Source: an uncultured Fluviicola sp.
GTDB taxonomy: Bacteria; Bacteroidota; Bacteroidia; Flavobacteriales_D; Crocinitomicaceae
Assembly: GCA_937919725.1 (NCBI GenBank)
Contig: CALFOS010000062.1
Coordinates: forward strand, 1-40,696
Reading direction: 5' to 3'
Length of the DNA stretch: 40,696 bases
Shown here: positions 25,356 through 33,983 of the stretch, piece by piece
Position numbering within the stretch: position 1 is the stretch's first letter
Layout: every line of letters begins with the position of its first letter
Made by a program: the position numbers and the translations under genes
Notes under the pieces: model-generated
Seen by the model: only the letters and a program-made list of their open reading frames with translations
Database searches by the model: none
Told to the model about the DNA's origin: nothing

Positions 25356-28300
25356 ATGAAGCGTAACAATGTTATAATCGGTTCGGTTGGAATTGTAGCA
25401 ATAGCTGCACTTTTCGCCGTTTCCCCTTGGAAATCAAACGATTCGGTAGGTGCTTACACCCAGGAATCATTCACTTCACTTACTGTAAAATCAGCAGACG
25501 ACGCGCGATTGTGGTTGGAAGCTAAATACATCGATCCAGAGACTGGAGAGAGAATTAGTGATAAAAAATTGCGCCAAATAGATGCTGCGGTTCTTAATAT
25601 TCCAAAAAGTCGTGCAGTTTCTTTCGTAGAACAAGGGCCTGACAATATTGGGGGTAGAACGCGAGCAATTCAAGTGGACAAACAGAACGGCAACATTATA
25701 TATGCTGGAGGTGTTTCTGGAGGATTGTTTAAATCTTTGAACAGTGCCAATCTTTGGACACGGGTAGATGCATATGAAACGCAATGTTCTCCATTTATTT
25801 CGTCGATGGCTCAGTTTTCGAACGGAACCTTATTCGTTTCAACTGGATCAAATCAAGAAGGCTGGGGCGGAAACGGAGTTTGGTATACACAAGACGGAGG
25901 TGATACATGGACAGTAGTACCTGGAACTTCTACGATCTCAAATATCACAGAAGTTGTCGCTCCTACTGGTGGTACAACTTTATGGTTAGCGACAACATCT
26001 GGATTGAAAAAATGGGGCTTTGGAGATGCTACCTTAACATCTGTTACGACGTCATCTGGAGGATGTAGCGCACTTGCTGCTTCACCAAACGGTCAAGTTA
26101 TGGTAGCCGCAATTGGATCTAATAAAGTATTTGTTTCTACCGATTACGGTGTTACTTTCATGGATAAATCGGGTACTGGTACAGGCTCAGTTCCAAGTGG
26201 ATCAGGGCGTTACGAATTTGCCGTGTCTCCAACATTGAATTCAAGTGGTAACTATTCTACTTATGTCGTTCGAACAGGTAGTAACCTTGTGGGGATGCAC
26301 GTTTCGCACGATAGTGGAAATACGTGGTCTCAGTTCGTTGGTTCCTCAGGAACTCCAAGTAACTTAGATATCTACCGAAATCAAGGAACGTACAACTCAA
26401 TCGTATCTGTAACTCCTCAAAATCCTGAGAAAATTTTAATTGGAGGGATTGATATTTGGAAATGGCAACAAACTACAAACAGTCCTCCATCAGGTGGGTT
26501 TGAGAAATTAACTCAGTGGTTCTTGCAACCAACTTCACCGAAGTATGCACACGCTGATAATCACGAAATGAAATGGTCGGGTAACAAACTCTACCTTGGT
26601 AATGACGGAGGTATCGGTATTACGTACAATCCCGAAGATGAGTGGTTCCCTGCAAATCGTGGGTACAATGTCACGCAATTCTACGGTATTGCATTCGATA
26701 AAAACGGAGCAGTGATGGGTGGAGCTCAGGACAACGGTACAGTCTACAACGATCATCAATTATCTACCTTCAAAGAATTTAAAGAGGTATCAGGTGGAGA
26801 TGGATTCCAGTGTGAAATTTCGTTCTTCAATCCTAAGGTGTTATTTACTACTTCACAATTTGGAAGTGGAATGCGCTCTACGGATGGTGGACAAACAATT
26901 GAATCTTTCCTTCCAGATGTTCCTTCTTCTTACGATGCTTTTGGAACAGATGGTTCATCATATCACCCATTCCACACCAATATCTTCTTGGCAGAGTATT
27001 ATGATGTGAACTCCCGCGATTCGGTTGTGTACACGCCAAATCAAAATCATTTAGCTGGCAGTACAATCATGGTTCCAAGTAAAACAACCAGTGATAGTAT
27101 GGAGTTCGTTCTGCCATATGCACTTTACTACAGCGATACATTGGATTATACTTCGTCCTTATCTATGACTGAAACATCAGTTGTAAATGGAATTAGTGGG
27201 CAAACAATATACCTTGGGCTCTACTCTTGGGTTCACCATGGAACTGCAGGTTCAGGACTTATTCCACCAATTGTTGGCGATTCAATATTAGTTGATTTTG
27301 AAACTGGAACAGATACCGTAGTTGTTGAGAGCGTTGGTTCATATATCCACTACTATTCTCAAAATACTTTATCACCAGACATCTACGATATGGGAATTGA
27401 TTCGGTTCTCTACGGTGTAGCTTGGAATAGAGTAACCGTTCAAGATCCTTACCAATCTTGGTTCTTGATGTACGTGAACGCAAACTCTGGCGAACTTTGG
27501 GGTACGCGTAATTCGCTTCGTCTTTCAACGCAAGATATGCAATGGGGAGTTATTGTTCGCGGTATCGGTGGTTCTGGTGGCGATATGGACGTTGAGTTCT
27601 CGAGAGATTTGAACCGATTATACATTACAACTGGTGGATCTACAGTGACGAGGGTCGACGGACTGAGGGATGTTTATACTTCCGACTCAACTTTCATGGC
27701 AGATGCTTTCTGGCACGAAGAGGGTGCACCTTCTGTTACTACTGCACCAAATGGAACTGCCAAACTTACGTTTAGTCCTGGTGGAAGCATAGAAGGAATT
27801 GCGGTTAACCCATCAGACGAAAACGATGTAGTCGTGGTAACAGGAGTAGGATCAAACAATATCAAGCGTTCTATGAATGCTGCTGGCCCCTCTCCAACTT
27901 TCACAAACGTAGGTTCGATCGCTGGTTCAAATAGCCCTGCAACCTACGACGCTATCATCGACAGAGATAATCCAAACATTATTGTAGTTGGAACTTCGAG
28001 CGGAGTATTCGTTACTGAAAATGGTGGGACATCTTGGACGAATGGTTCAGCTGGTTTCCTCGGAACACCAGTATATGAAGTAAGACAATCGTGGAGAACT
28101 TGGAACGAAGGTAACTTCCGACCAGGAGAAATATATCTCGGAACGTATGGACGTGGAATTTGGAGCTCATCGTCGTACCTCAGTACACCGGATATGAGCA
28201 ACAACGGAAACAACGGAACTTCAATCGAAGATTTCAAAACAAACTTGTTCCCTTATCCAAATCCAACTTCGGCAAGCACGAGTCTTTCATTCGAATTGGC

Positions 28301-28490
28301 AAAGGCTTCAGATGTTACGATTCAAGTGTACAACCTTTCTGGTCGTCTCGTGAAAACAATTACTAAGAAACACATGAGTCAAGGCTCACAAGTGGTTGAT
28401 ATCGATGGAGCAGATTTAGGCTCTGGCACGTACGTCGTGAAAATGGTTGCTGGTAAGCAACTTGCTACAACGAAGTTCGTGAAGATGTAG
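25356..28490 (+). CDS. T9SS-exported BNR/Asp-box beta-propeller protein
   Basis: The 1044-residue protein has an N-terminal export signal (NVIIGSVGIVAIAALFAV) and a type A T9SS sorting domain at about 963-1044 (NLFPYPNPTSASTS, then VYNLSGRLVKTI, SGTYVVKMVAG). Between them are sialidase-like propeller blades, with Asp-box motifs DGGDTWTV (~180), DSGNTWSQ (~318), DGGQT (~508) and NGGTSWTN (~887), and segments like GNDGGIGITYNPEDEWF and GAQDNGTVY seen in VPS10/BNR families. It should cross the inner membrane by Sec, then the outer membrane by T9SS, and end on the surface or outside. No catalytic residues of a named sialidase can be assigned, so an enzyme, adhesin or lectin role stays open. A strong terminator follows. 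Confidence 0.85.
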   Translation: MKRNNVIIGSVGIVAIAALFAVSPWKSNDSVGAYTQESFTSLTVKSADDARLWLEAKYIDPETGERISDKKLRQIDAAVLNIPKSRAVSFVEQGPDNIGGRTRAIQVDKQNGNIIYAGGVSGGLFKSLNSANLWTRVDAYETQCSPFISSMAQFSNGTLFVSTGSNQEGWGGNGVWYTQDGGDTWTVVPGTSTISNITEVVAPTGGTTLWLATTSGLKKWGFGDATLTSVTTSSGGCSALAASPNGQVMVAAIGSNKVFVSTDYGVTFMDKSGTGTGSVPSGSGRYEFAVSPTLNSSGNYSTYVVRTGSNLVGMHVSHDSGNTWSQFVGSSGTPSNLDIYRNQGTYNSIVSVTPQNPEKILIGGIDIWKWQQTTNSPPSGGFEKLTQWFLQPTSPKYAHADNHEMKWSGNKLYLGNDGGIGITYNPEDEWFPANRGYNVTQFYGIAFDKNGAVMGGAQDNGTVYNDHQLSTFKEFKEVSGGDGFQCEISFFNPKVLFTTSQFGSGMRSTDGGQTIESFLPDVPSSYDAFGTDGSSYHPFHTNIFLAEYYDVNSRDSVVYTPNQNHLAGSTIMVPSKTTSDSMEFVLPYALYYSDTLDYTSSLSMTETSVVNGISGQTIYLGLYSWVHHGTAGSGLIPPIVGDSILVDFETGTDTVVVESVGSYIHYYSQNTLSPDIYDMGIDSVLYGVAWNRVTVQDPYQSWFLMYVNANSGELWGTRNSLRLSTQDMQWGVIVRGIGGSGGDMDVEFSRDLNRLYITTGGSTVTRVDGLRDVYTSDSTFMADAFWHEEGAPSVTTAPNGTAKLTFSPGGSIEGIAVNPSDENDVVVVTGVGSNNIKRSMNAAGPSPTFTNVGSIAGSNSPATYDAIIDRDNPNIIVVGTSSGVFVTENGGTSWTNGSAGFLGTPVYEVRQSWRTWNEGNFRPGEIYLGTYGRGIWSSSSYLSTPDMSNNGNNGTSIEDFKTNLFPYPNPTSASTSLSFELAKASDVTIQVYNLSGRLVKTITKKHMSQGSQVVDIDGADLGSGTYVVKMVAGKQLATTKFVKM

Positions 28491-28510
28491 GCACCTTAAA
28501 AATAATACAC

Positions 28511-28546
28511 AAAGTCCCGATGCTCTCACGACATCGGGACTTTTTT
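28511..28546 (+). terminator. Intrinsic terminator after the T9SS protein gene
   Basis: Perfect 12-base stem (28511-28522 with 28532-28543; core GTCCCGATG/CATCGGGAC), 9-base loop, then T6 at 28541-28546. It starts 20 bases after the stop codon. Confidence 0.9.
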
Positions 28547-28595
28547 ATTTCATGAAAACTGAACGAAAACAACCCCTCAATTCACCGAGAAATTC

Positions 28596-28603
28596 TACAT
28601 TTG
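28596..28603 (+). promoter_or_regulatory. -7 promoter box TACATTTG for lpdA
   Basis: Perfect TAnnTTTG match, 16 bases before the lpdA ATG. No clear TTTG -33 element at 17-23 bases upstream. Confidence 0.6.
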
Positions 28604-28619
28604 TAGCAAACATAAAAAC

Positions 28620-30023
28620 ATGAGCACGTACGATATTACAATTATTGGATCTGGACCTGGAGGATATGTAGCAGCTATTCGTTGCGCACAACTAGGTATG
28701 AAAACAGCGATAATCGAAAAATACGACACCTTGGGTGGAACGTGCCTCAACGTTGGGTGCATTCCGTCGAAAGCATTACTCGACTCATCAGAACACTTTC
28801 ACAATGCTGCGCATAACTTCGAAGAACATGGAGTTGACCTAAACGGCGTGAAAGCGAACATGAAACAAATGATCAAACGGAAAAATGAAGTTGTCGCTCA
28901 AACATGCAATGGTGTTAAATTTCTCATGGACAAAAACAAGGTGGAGGTACATTACGGTTTGGGATCTTTTGTTGACAAAAATACGGTAAAAGTTACCGCG
29001 AAGGACGGAAAAGAAACGTTGCTTTCAACAAAAAACATCTTGATTGCTACTGGATCAAAACCGAACTTCTTTCCAGGAATGGAGCCAGACAAAAAACGGA
29101 TTCTTACATCTACTGAAATGTTGAACCTCGAAGAAATTCCAGGTAAATTGCTCGTGATTGGCGCTGGTGTTATTGGGCTGGAGCTCGGTTCCGTTTTCGG
29201 ACGACTCGGCACGCAAGTAGAAGTGGTGGAATTTGCTAAGGCAATTATTCCGACGATGGACAGCACACTCTCCAAAGAACTGACGCGTGTTTTGAAAAAG
29301 GACGGATTCAAATTTCATCTGGAACACCGCGTTCAAGGCGTAAAAAACACGGGGAAAGGAGTGAAATTAACCGCGCTCAACAAAAAAGGAGAAGAAGTTA
29401 CCCTGGAAGCAGACTATTGCTTAGTTGCTGTGGGACGGAAAGCATACACCGAAGGTCTTGGATTGGAAAACATCGGACTAGAGGTGAACAATCGCGGACA
29501 AGTAGACGTGAATGAGCACCTACAAACAAGTGTTCCAAACGTATACGCGATTGGCGATGTGATTAAAGGTGCAATGTTGGCACACAAAGCGGAAGATGAA
29601 GGTGTATATATTGCTGAGCTTCTCGCAGGACAAAAACCACACATCAACTACAATTTGATTCCAGGTGTGGTATACACGTGGCCAGAAGTTGCCGCAGTTG
29701 GAAAAACGGAAGAAGAATTGAGATCAGCAGGTGTCGAGATTAAAATCGGACAATTTCCAATTAAAGCCTTGGGTAGAGCTCGCGCAAGCGGTGACATTCA
29801 AGGTGTCGTGAAAATTATAGCAGACGCCGCTACGGATGAAGTATTGGGCGTTCACATGATCGCACCGCGCGCTGCCGATTTAATAATGGAAGCTGTTACA
29901 GCAATGGAATTTAGAGCTTCTGCTGAGGATATGGCCCGCATTTGTCATCCACATCCAACTTACTCTGAAGCTTTGAAGGAAGCAGCTCTAGCGGCTACAG
30001 ATGATCGCGCGATGCACGTATAA
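28620..30023 (+). CDS. lpdA: Dihydrolipoyl dehydrogenase (E3)
   Basis: The 467-residue flavoprotein reoxidises dihydrolipoyl groups of the 2-oxoacid dehydrogenase complexes and glycine cleavage system and passes electrons to NAD. It has the FAD loop IIGSGPGGYVAA (8-19), the redox disulfide GGTCLNVGCIPSK (Cys42, Cys47), an NAD-binding VIGAGVIGLELGSVFGRLG, and the C-terminal dimer-active-site HPHPTYSEA (His445, Glu450). Length and ends are complete. It has its own promoter and no adjacent E1 or E2, so it may serve several complexes. It ends convergent to the peptidase gene, with a shared hairpin between. Confidence 0.97.
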   Translation: MSTYDITIIGSGPGGYVAAIRCAQLGMKTAIIEKYDTLGGTCLNVGCIPSKALLDSSEHFHNAAHNFEEHGVDLNGVKANMKQMIKRKNEVVAQTCNGVKFLMDKNKVEVHYGLGSFVDKNTVKVTAKDGKETLLSTKNILIATGSKPNFFPGMEPDKKRILTSTEMLNLEEIPGKLLVIGAGVIGLELGSVFGRLGTQVEVVEFAKAIIPTMDSTLSKELTRVLKKDGFKFHLEHRVQGVKNTGKGVKLTALNKKGEEVTLEADYCLVAVGRKAYTEGLGLENIGLEVNNRGQVDVNEHLQTSVPNVYAIGDVIKGAMLAHKAEDEGVYIAELLAGQKPHINYNLIPGVVYTWPEVAAVGKTEEELRSAGVEIKIGQFPIKALGRARASGDIQGVVKIIADAATDEVLGVHMIAPRAADLIMEAVTAMEFRASAEDMARICHPHPTYSEALKEAALAATDDRAMHV

Positions 30024-30043
30024 TCAAAAAATCTTAGATATAT

Positions 30044-30074
30044 AAAAAAAGCGAACTGATGTTCACCCTTTTTT
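30044..30074. terminator. Putative bidirectional terminator between lpdA and DPP11
   Basis: AAAAAAAG-c-GAAC - TGAT - GTTC-acc-CTTTTTT: a short GAAC/GTTC stem extended by A/T pairs, with T runs on both strands. It lies 20 bases past lpdA and 6 bases from the convergent stop. Weak stem, so moderate confidence. Confidence 0.5.
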
Positions 30075-30079
30075 CGTTA

Positions 30080-32260
30080 TTAGCATTTACTTTTACGACA
30101 TTTCTTTTTCTTCTTCTTTTTGCCTTTCACCAAAGTCATCTCATCGACCAAGTTCGTTGCGCCTGCATATTTGTCCATGATCCATAATACGTAACGGATA
30201 TCCACCGTAATATTCCTGCAACGATCCGCATCAAACATAAAATCGCTCATCGTGCTTTCCCACGAACGATCGAAGTTCAATCCCATCAAATTTCCTTCAG
30301 CATCGATCACTGGCGAACCAGAATTTCCTCCTGTCGTATGATTTGATCCTGTGAAACACACCCACAGCTCGCCATCTTGATCGTATCCGTCGTAATCTTT
30401 CGATTCTGCCAAGGCTCTGAAATCGGGCAACAATTCAAAATCGGCCTCGCCAGTATTGTTTTTATCCAAAATTCCGCGTAAGGTTGTATGTTCCGTGTAG
30501 GCCATTCCATCGTGCGGAGCAGATCCTTCCAGTTTTCCGTAGGTAATTCTCAAGGTTGAATTCGCATCTGCCCAATGTTTGTCCTTTGGGAACATTTCCA
30601 ACTTTCCTTCAACGTATACCTTCAATTGCTGATCCATCAACCCGTTGAATAAACGCACTTGTGGAATTACATTTTCGTACAAATCGGCACTCATTCCTTT
30701 CCAAAGTAGGTAGGCTGGATCGCTCGCAACAAAATGCGAGAGTGTGGAATCGTTGAGCCTATTCAAAAATGCATCAAAACGCGCTTCGTTCGTAAGCACG
30801 GAATTAGAATAAATGTCATTCGCCCATTCTTCCGCCGATTTCGATTTCAACAAATCGCTCATCCCATTTTTCTCCATTCTGCGGATGTATTCTTCCGTGG
30901 TTTTAACGAAGATTTTTCGATCGGTCATCTCGTCGTAATCCTTGAAAAATCCCTTCGCGTCCTTGCGCAGGTCTTCGATCGCTTTTGATAGGTCATCCTT
31001 ATCTAAATACGACTCAAATTCGTCCATGAATTTCTCAATACCCCGTGCACGTTTGAACGATTCTGCCCCAACGTACATGTACTCAATCGCCATTCCGTAG
31101 GCAAAATCACTTCCTTTATACAAAGCAACAATCTTGTTCATCTCCTCAATCACTCCACCATATTTCAACTTCCATTCCGGTTTCGAATTCGCCATGTCTA
31201 AGTAGATTTTCTCTCGATCCAGCTTGATTTGAATAGCATTAACCGTTTGCAGACCACCGATTTGTCCGATCCATTTTTTCCAGCCATTTGCGATACTTGC
31301 TTGCTTAGACGCGTATTTTATTCTGAGTAAATCTGAGGATCGCATACTCGCATCAATCACGCTCAGAGATTCTTGACGCATCGCAATTCGCGCTGGACGT
31401 TCTGTATCCATGATATAGCGCAAATGCTCTGAAGATAAATGCTGCTCCGTTGTTCCAGGGAATCCGTATACCATCGTAAACTCGCCTGGCACTCGATCTT
31501 TCACCGAAACCGGGAAAAAATGCAAGGGTTTGTACGGTTGATTCGACGGACTGTATTCGGCCGGCATATTGTTCGGTCCTGCATAAATTCTAAACACCGA
31601 AAAATCACCCGTATGTCTTGGCCACACCCAGTTATCAGTATCTCCCCCAAACTTCCCAACACTGCTTGGAGGCGCTCCAACTAATCGCACGTCTTTGAAT
31701 ACCTCTTGGACAATCATGTAATATTCGTTGCCGTAATTGAACGGCTTTATGGAAGCTTCGTAGTGCGTTCCGCGCGTTGCATCCTCAATTAATGTTTTGA
31801 TATTTGATTTCACCTTGTCGTCGTACGCCTGACCAGAAAGTCCTTGTGTTCCAAAGAAAACTGCTTTCGTCATGTCTTCAATTCGCACGATTCGCGCAGC
31901 CGTTAAACTAGGATTCGCTAACTCCTCCGCGAGCGTTTTCGCCCAAAAACCATATTTGATGTAATCATTTTCTAGAGAAGAGTGAGATTGAACTTGCGAG
32001 TATCCACAGTGATGATTTGTGAGTAGTAAGCCTCGATCGGACACCAATTCGGCGGTACATCCACCCCCAAAATGCATGATGGCATCTTTCATACTCGATT
32101 TGTTGACGCTGTAGATGTCCTCAGCAGACAGTTTCATACCCATCGCACGCATATCATCTTCAAATGCTTTAATCACCGAAGGAATTAGCATCCCCTCTTC
32201 CGCGGAAACACGGAAAAGCGAAATCATCATGCACAGCAGTGCTAAACTTATTCTTTTCAT
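30080..32260 (-). CDS. S46 dipeptidyl peptidase, DPP11 type (Asp/Glu-specific)
   Basis: The 726-residue serine protease has a signal peptide (MKRISLALLCMMISLF, then RVSA), the catalytic His in LLLTNHHCGY (83-84), and the catalytic Ser647 in TGGNSGSPV. Eighteen residues on is Arg665 in GLNFDRSWEST. In Porphyromonas DPP11 the matching Arg673 selects Asp or Glu at P1, and DPP7 has Gly there, so this one is probably acidic-specific. It would release dipeptides in the periplasm from imported oligopeptides. The C-terminus is odd: after the usual VDEMTLV ending it adds KGKKKKKKKCRKSKC. A near-match promoter TATCTTTA is at 32281-32288. It is monocistronic and convergent with lpdA. Confidence 0.9.
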   Translation of the reverse strand: MKRISLALLCMMISLFRVSAEEGMLIPSVIKAFEDDMRAMGMKLSAEDIYSVNKSSMKDAIMHFGGGCTAELVSDRGLLLTNHHCGYSQVQSHSSLENDYIKYGFWAKTLAEELANPSLTAARIVRIEDMTKAVFFGTQGLSGQAYDDKVKSNIKTLIEDATRGTHYEASIKPFNYGNEYYMIVQEVFKDVRLVGAPPSSVGKFGGDTDNWVWPRHTGDFSVFRIYAGPNNMPAEYSPSNQPYKPLHFFPVSVKDRVPGEFTMVYGFPGTTEQHLSSEHLRYIMDTERPARIAMRQESLSVIDASMRSSDLLRIKYASKQASIANGWKKWIGQIGGLQTVNAIQIKLDREKIYLDMANSKPEWKLKYGGVIEEMNKIVALYKGSDFAYGMAIEYMYVGAESFKRARGIEKFMDEFESYLDKDDLSKAIEDLRKDAKGFFKDYDEMTDRKIFVKTTEEYIRRMEKNGMSDLLKSKSAEEWANDIYSNSVLTNEARFDAFLNRLNDSTLSHFVASDPAYLLWKGMSADLYENVIPQVRLFNGLMDQQLKVYVEGKLEMFPKDKHWADANSTLRITYGKLEGSAPHDGMAYTEHTTLRGILDKNNTGEADFELLPDFRALAESKDYDGYDQDGELWVCFTGSNHTTGGNSGSPVIDAEGNLMGLNFDRSWESTMSDFMFDADRCRNITVDIRYVLWIMDKYAGATNLVDEMTLVKGKKKKKKKCRKSKC

Positions 32261-32349
32261 ACTTCATTTTTGAGTCTGCATAAAGATAGGAATTTCGCTG
32301 GGAGTGTTGAAAATGAAGTACGACAATCCTCGAAACAAATCAATTTACG

Positions 32350-32357
32350 TATCTTTG
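32350..32357 (+). promoter_or_regulatory. -7 promoter box TATCTTTG for the 32368 gene
   Basis: Perfect TAnnTTTG match. It ends 4 bases before a GTG (32362) and 10 bases before ATG 32368, favouring the ATG. Confidence 0.55.
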
Positions 32358-32367
32358 TGGCGTGGAA

Positions 32368-33015
32368 ATGTTAAACTTTATTTTTCGATTGGGCGTTGTT
32401 TTCGCTATTTACGGGTTCCTTTGGGGAATCATCGATCTTGGCATGCGTCTTCTAACGGCTTCACGACAACGCGCGATGGTAGAGACATACATCATCAAAG
32501 CATTCAAATACTTATTTTTGGTTGGCGTAACATTTATGTTCTGCATGGGCGATTTGAACAGACACCTCATCGTGAGCTATCAACTAGTTTTGGCTGGTGT
32601 GATTCTACTCACCTATTTTATCGGTAAACTTCAGAATTCGCAAAATCAAGTCATGATTTTCCAGATGATGGGTCGTGGACTTCCAGAAAAGCCCATGTTT
32701 TTATTCAATTTGAAAGCTGAAATAGGTGTGATTGTAGGTGCTCTCGCATTGTTCGTTGCATTCTGGTTTTATCCATCAATCGCTACAAACGCAGTGTCAA
32801 GTTGGTTTCACGATAGCATATTGAGCATTGAAAATGCCGTTATTTTTGGGTTTATCTTTAAAGTGATTGGATTCTTCTTTATTCTAAATATGATTTTTAA
32901 GATGATTGGTGGCTTCACTTTTCTGTTGAGCGGAGGAAAAAACCGGAAATCGTCTGATTACAGTGATAATGATCCGAGCGACGACGACTTCAACTATTAC
33001 GAAGAAGTAGAATAA
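32368..33015 (+). CDS. Membrane protein of unknown function
   Basis: The 215-residue protein has hydrophobic segments at about residues 5-25, 43-60, 68-86, 115-138 and 155-185 and a very acidic C-terminal tail (SDYSDNDPSDDDFNYYEEVE). I recognise no family. ATG 32368 is preferred over GTG 32362, because the -7 box ends 4 bases before the latter. It overlaps the convergent coaE gene by 19 bases, so its acidic tail is encoded opposite the coaE end. Function unknown. Confidence 0.7.
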   Translation: MLNFIFRLGVVFAIYGFLWGIIDLGMRLLTASRQRAMVETYIIKAFKYLFLVGVTFMFCMGDLNRHLIVSYQLVLAGVILLTYFIGKLQNSQNQVMIFQMMGRGLPEKPMFLFNLKAEIGVIVGALALFVAFWFYPSIATNAVSSWFHDSILSIENAVIFGFIFKVIGFFFILNMIFKMIGGFTFLLSGGKNRKSSDYSDNDPSDDDFNYYEEVE

Positions 33016-33587
33016 ACTGTAAGTTCGTTAACAATCGTTTCAAGTTGAACAATTACTGGTTGCTGCTCATCATTCTCGATACAGTAATCCGCTAGTGAAA
33101 TTTTCTTATCATCCTCCCATTGATTTTTCATCCGATTTTCGACGTCTTCTCTTGAGCACATGTCCCTCTCCATCACGCGGATGATTCGGAGTTCACGTGG
33201 AGCGGTAACGAGAATCGTTTTATCATAAGAGCAGTAAGCGCCAGTTTCGAACAGAATGGCTGCCTCATTAAAAATGAGCTTGTTTGCATGTGTAACAGCA
33301 AACTCTACGAATTTCGCACGAACTTTGGGATGAACAAGTTCATTGAGCACCTCCTTGTCCTGAGGATTTGAGAATATTTTTGTGGCGATAAAAGCTCTAT
33401 TCAGCTCACCATAACAGAACGCTTCGATTCCAAAATGGGCAATAATTTCCGATTTCAACTCAGCATTGGACTGCATGAGTTCCTTAGCAACAGCATCTGA
33501 ATAGAACACAGGGTGCCCTATTGTTTCGAGAATCTTAGCTACGATACTTTTCCCTGATCCAATACCGCCAGTGATGCCAATGGTCAT
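32997..33587 (-). CDS. coaE: Dephospho-CoA kinase
   Basis: The 196-residue P-loop kinase performs the last step of CoA synthesis, phosphorylating the 3'-OH of dephospho-CoA. The N-terminus has the Walker A ITGGIGSGKS (5-14), then HPVFYSDAVAKEL (nucleotide-binding Asp) and a middle EAAILFETGAY lid region, and ILVTAPRELRIIRVMERD. Length is normal. It starts 2 bases after siaC and is the last gene of siaB-siaC-coaE. CoA supplies phosphopantetheine for the ACP, but the two loci are far apart. The tail-to-tail overlap with the membrane gene at 32997-33015 is 19 bases. Confidence 0.95.
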   Translation of the reverse strand: MTIGITGGIGSGKSIVAKILETIGHPVFYSDAVAKELMQSNAELKSEIIAHFGIEAFCYGELNRAFIATKIFSNPQDKEVLNELVHPKVRAKFVEFAVTHANKLIFNEAAILFETGAYCSYDKTILVTAPRELRIIRVMERDMCSREDVENRMKNQWEDDKKISLADYCIENDEQQPVIVQLETIVNELTVYSTSS

Positions 33588-33589
33588 TC

Positions 33590-33973
33590 CTAAATCTCGT
33601 CGATTTCAAGAATTTTGAAGTCCAATCCTACGATAGCCGCATAATCTTCGCCCGCCTCTTCCATGTCCTCGTCGTCCGTTTCGTAGTACCAATTGATGAG
33701 CACCGAATTGTCGGGAGCGTTGATTTTTTCCAAGCGTTTGAATAAGTCGAGGATACATTTCGAAGATGAAGTGTTGAAATATTCCAATTTCATATCGACA
33801 CGTGTAGCAGTGTTCGGCATTGATCCATAAGCATCAACCCAATCGATGAGAGGTTGAAAAAACTCAATAGAATTCTCCGGAATGGATCGTCCTCTCATTT
33901 CCAAAACGCCAGCATCGCCATCGAAACTCACAAATGGAGTTTTAGCGGATCCTTCAATGTGCAATTTTTCCAT
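33590..33973 (-). CDS. siaC: SiaC-family regulatory phosphoprotein (DUF1987)
   Basis: The 127-residue protein matches SiaC: GSAKTPFVSFDGDAGVLEMRGRSIPEN at the start (in parts), YFNTSSSKCILDLF in the middle and an acidic end. Thr68 of the NTSSSK motif sits at the same number as the threonine that SiaB phosphorylates in Pseudomonas aeruginosa SiaC. There unphosphorylated SiaC binds and activates the diguanylate cyclase SiaD, which controls aggregation. No SiaD or SiaA is in this window, so the output partner here is unknown. It lies 10 bases after siaB and 2 bases before coaE, in one leftward operon. Confidence 0.87.
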   Translation of the reverse strand: MEKLHIEGSAKTPFVSFDGDAGVLEMRGRSIPENSIEFFQPLIDWVDAYGSMPNTATRVDMKLEYFNTSSSKCILDLFKRLEKINAPDNSVLINWYYETDDEDMEEAGEDYAAIVGLDFKILEIDEI

Positions 33974-33983
33974 AATTAATTAT

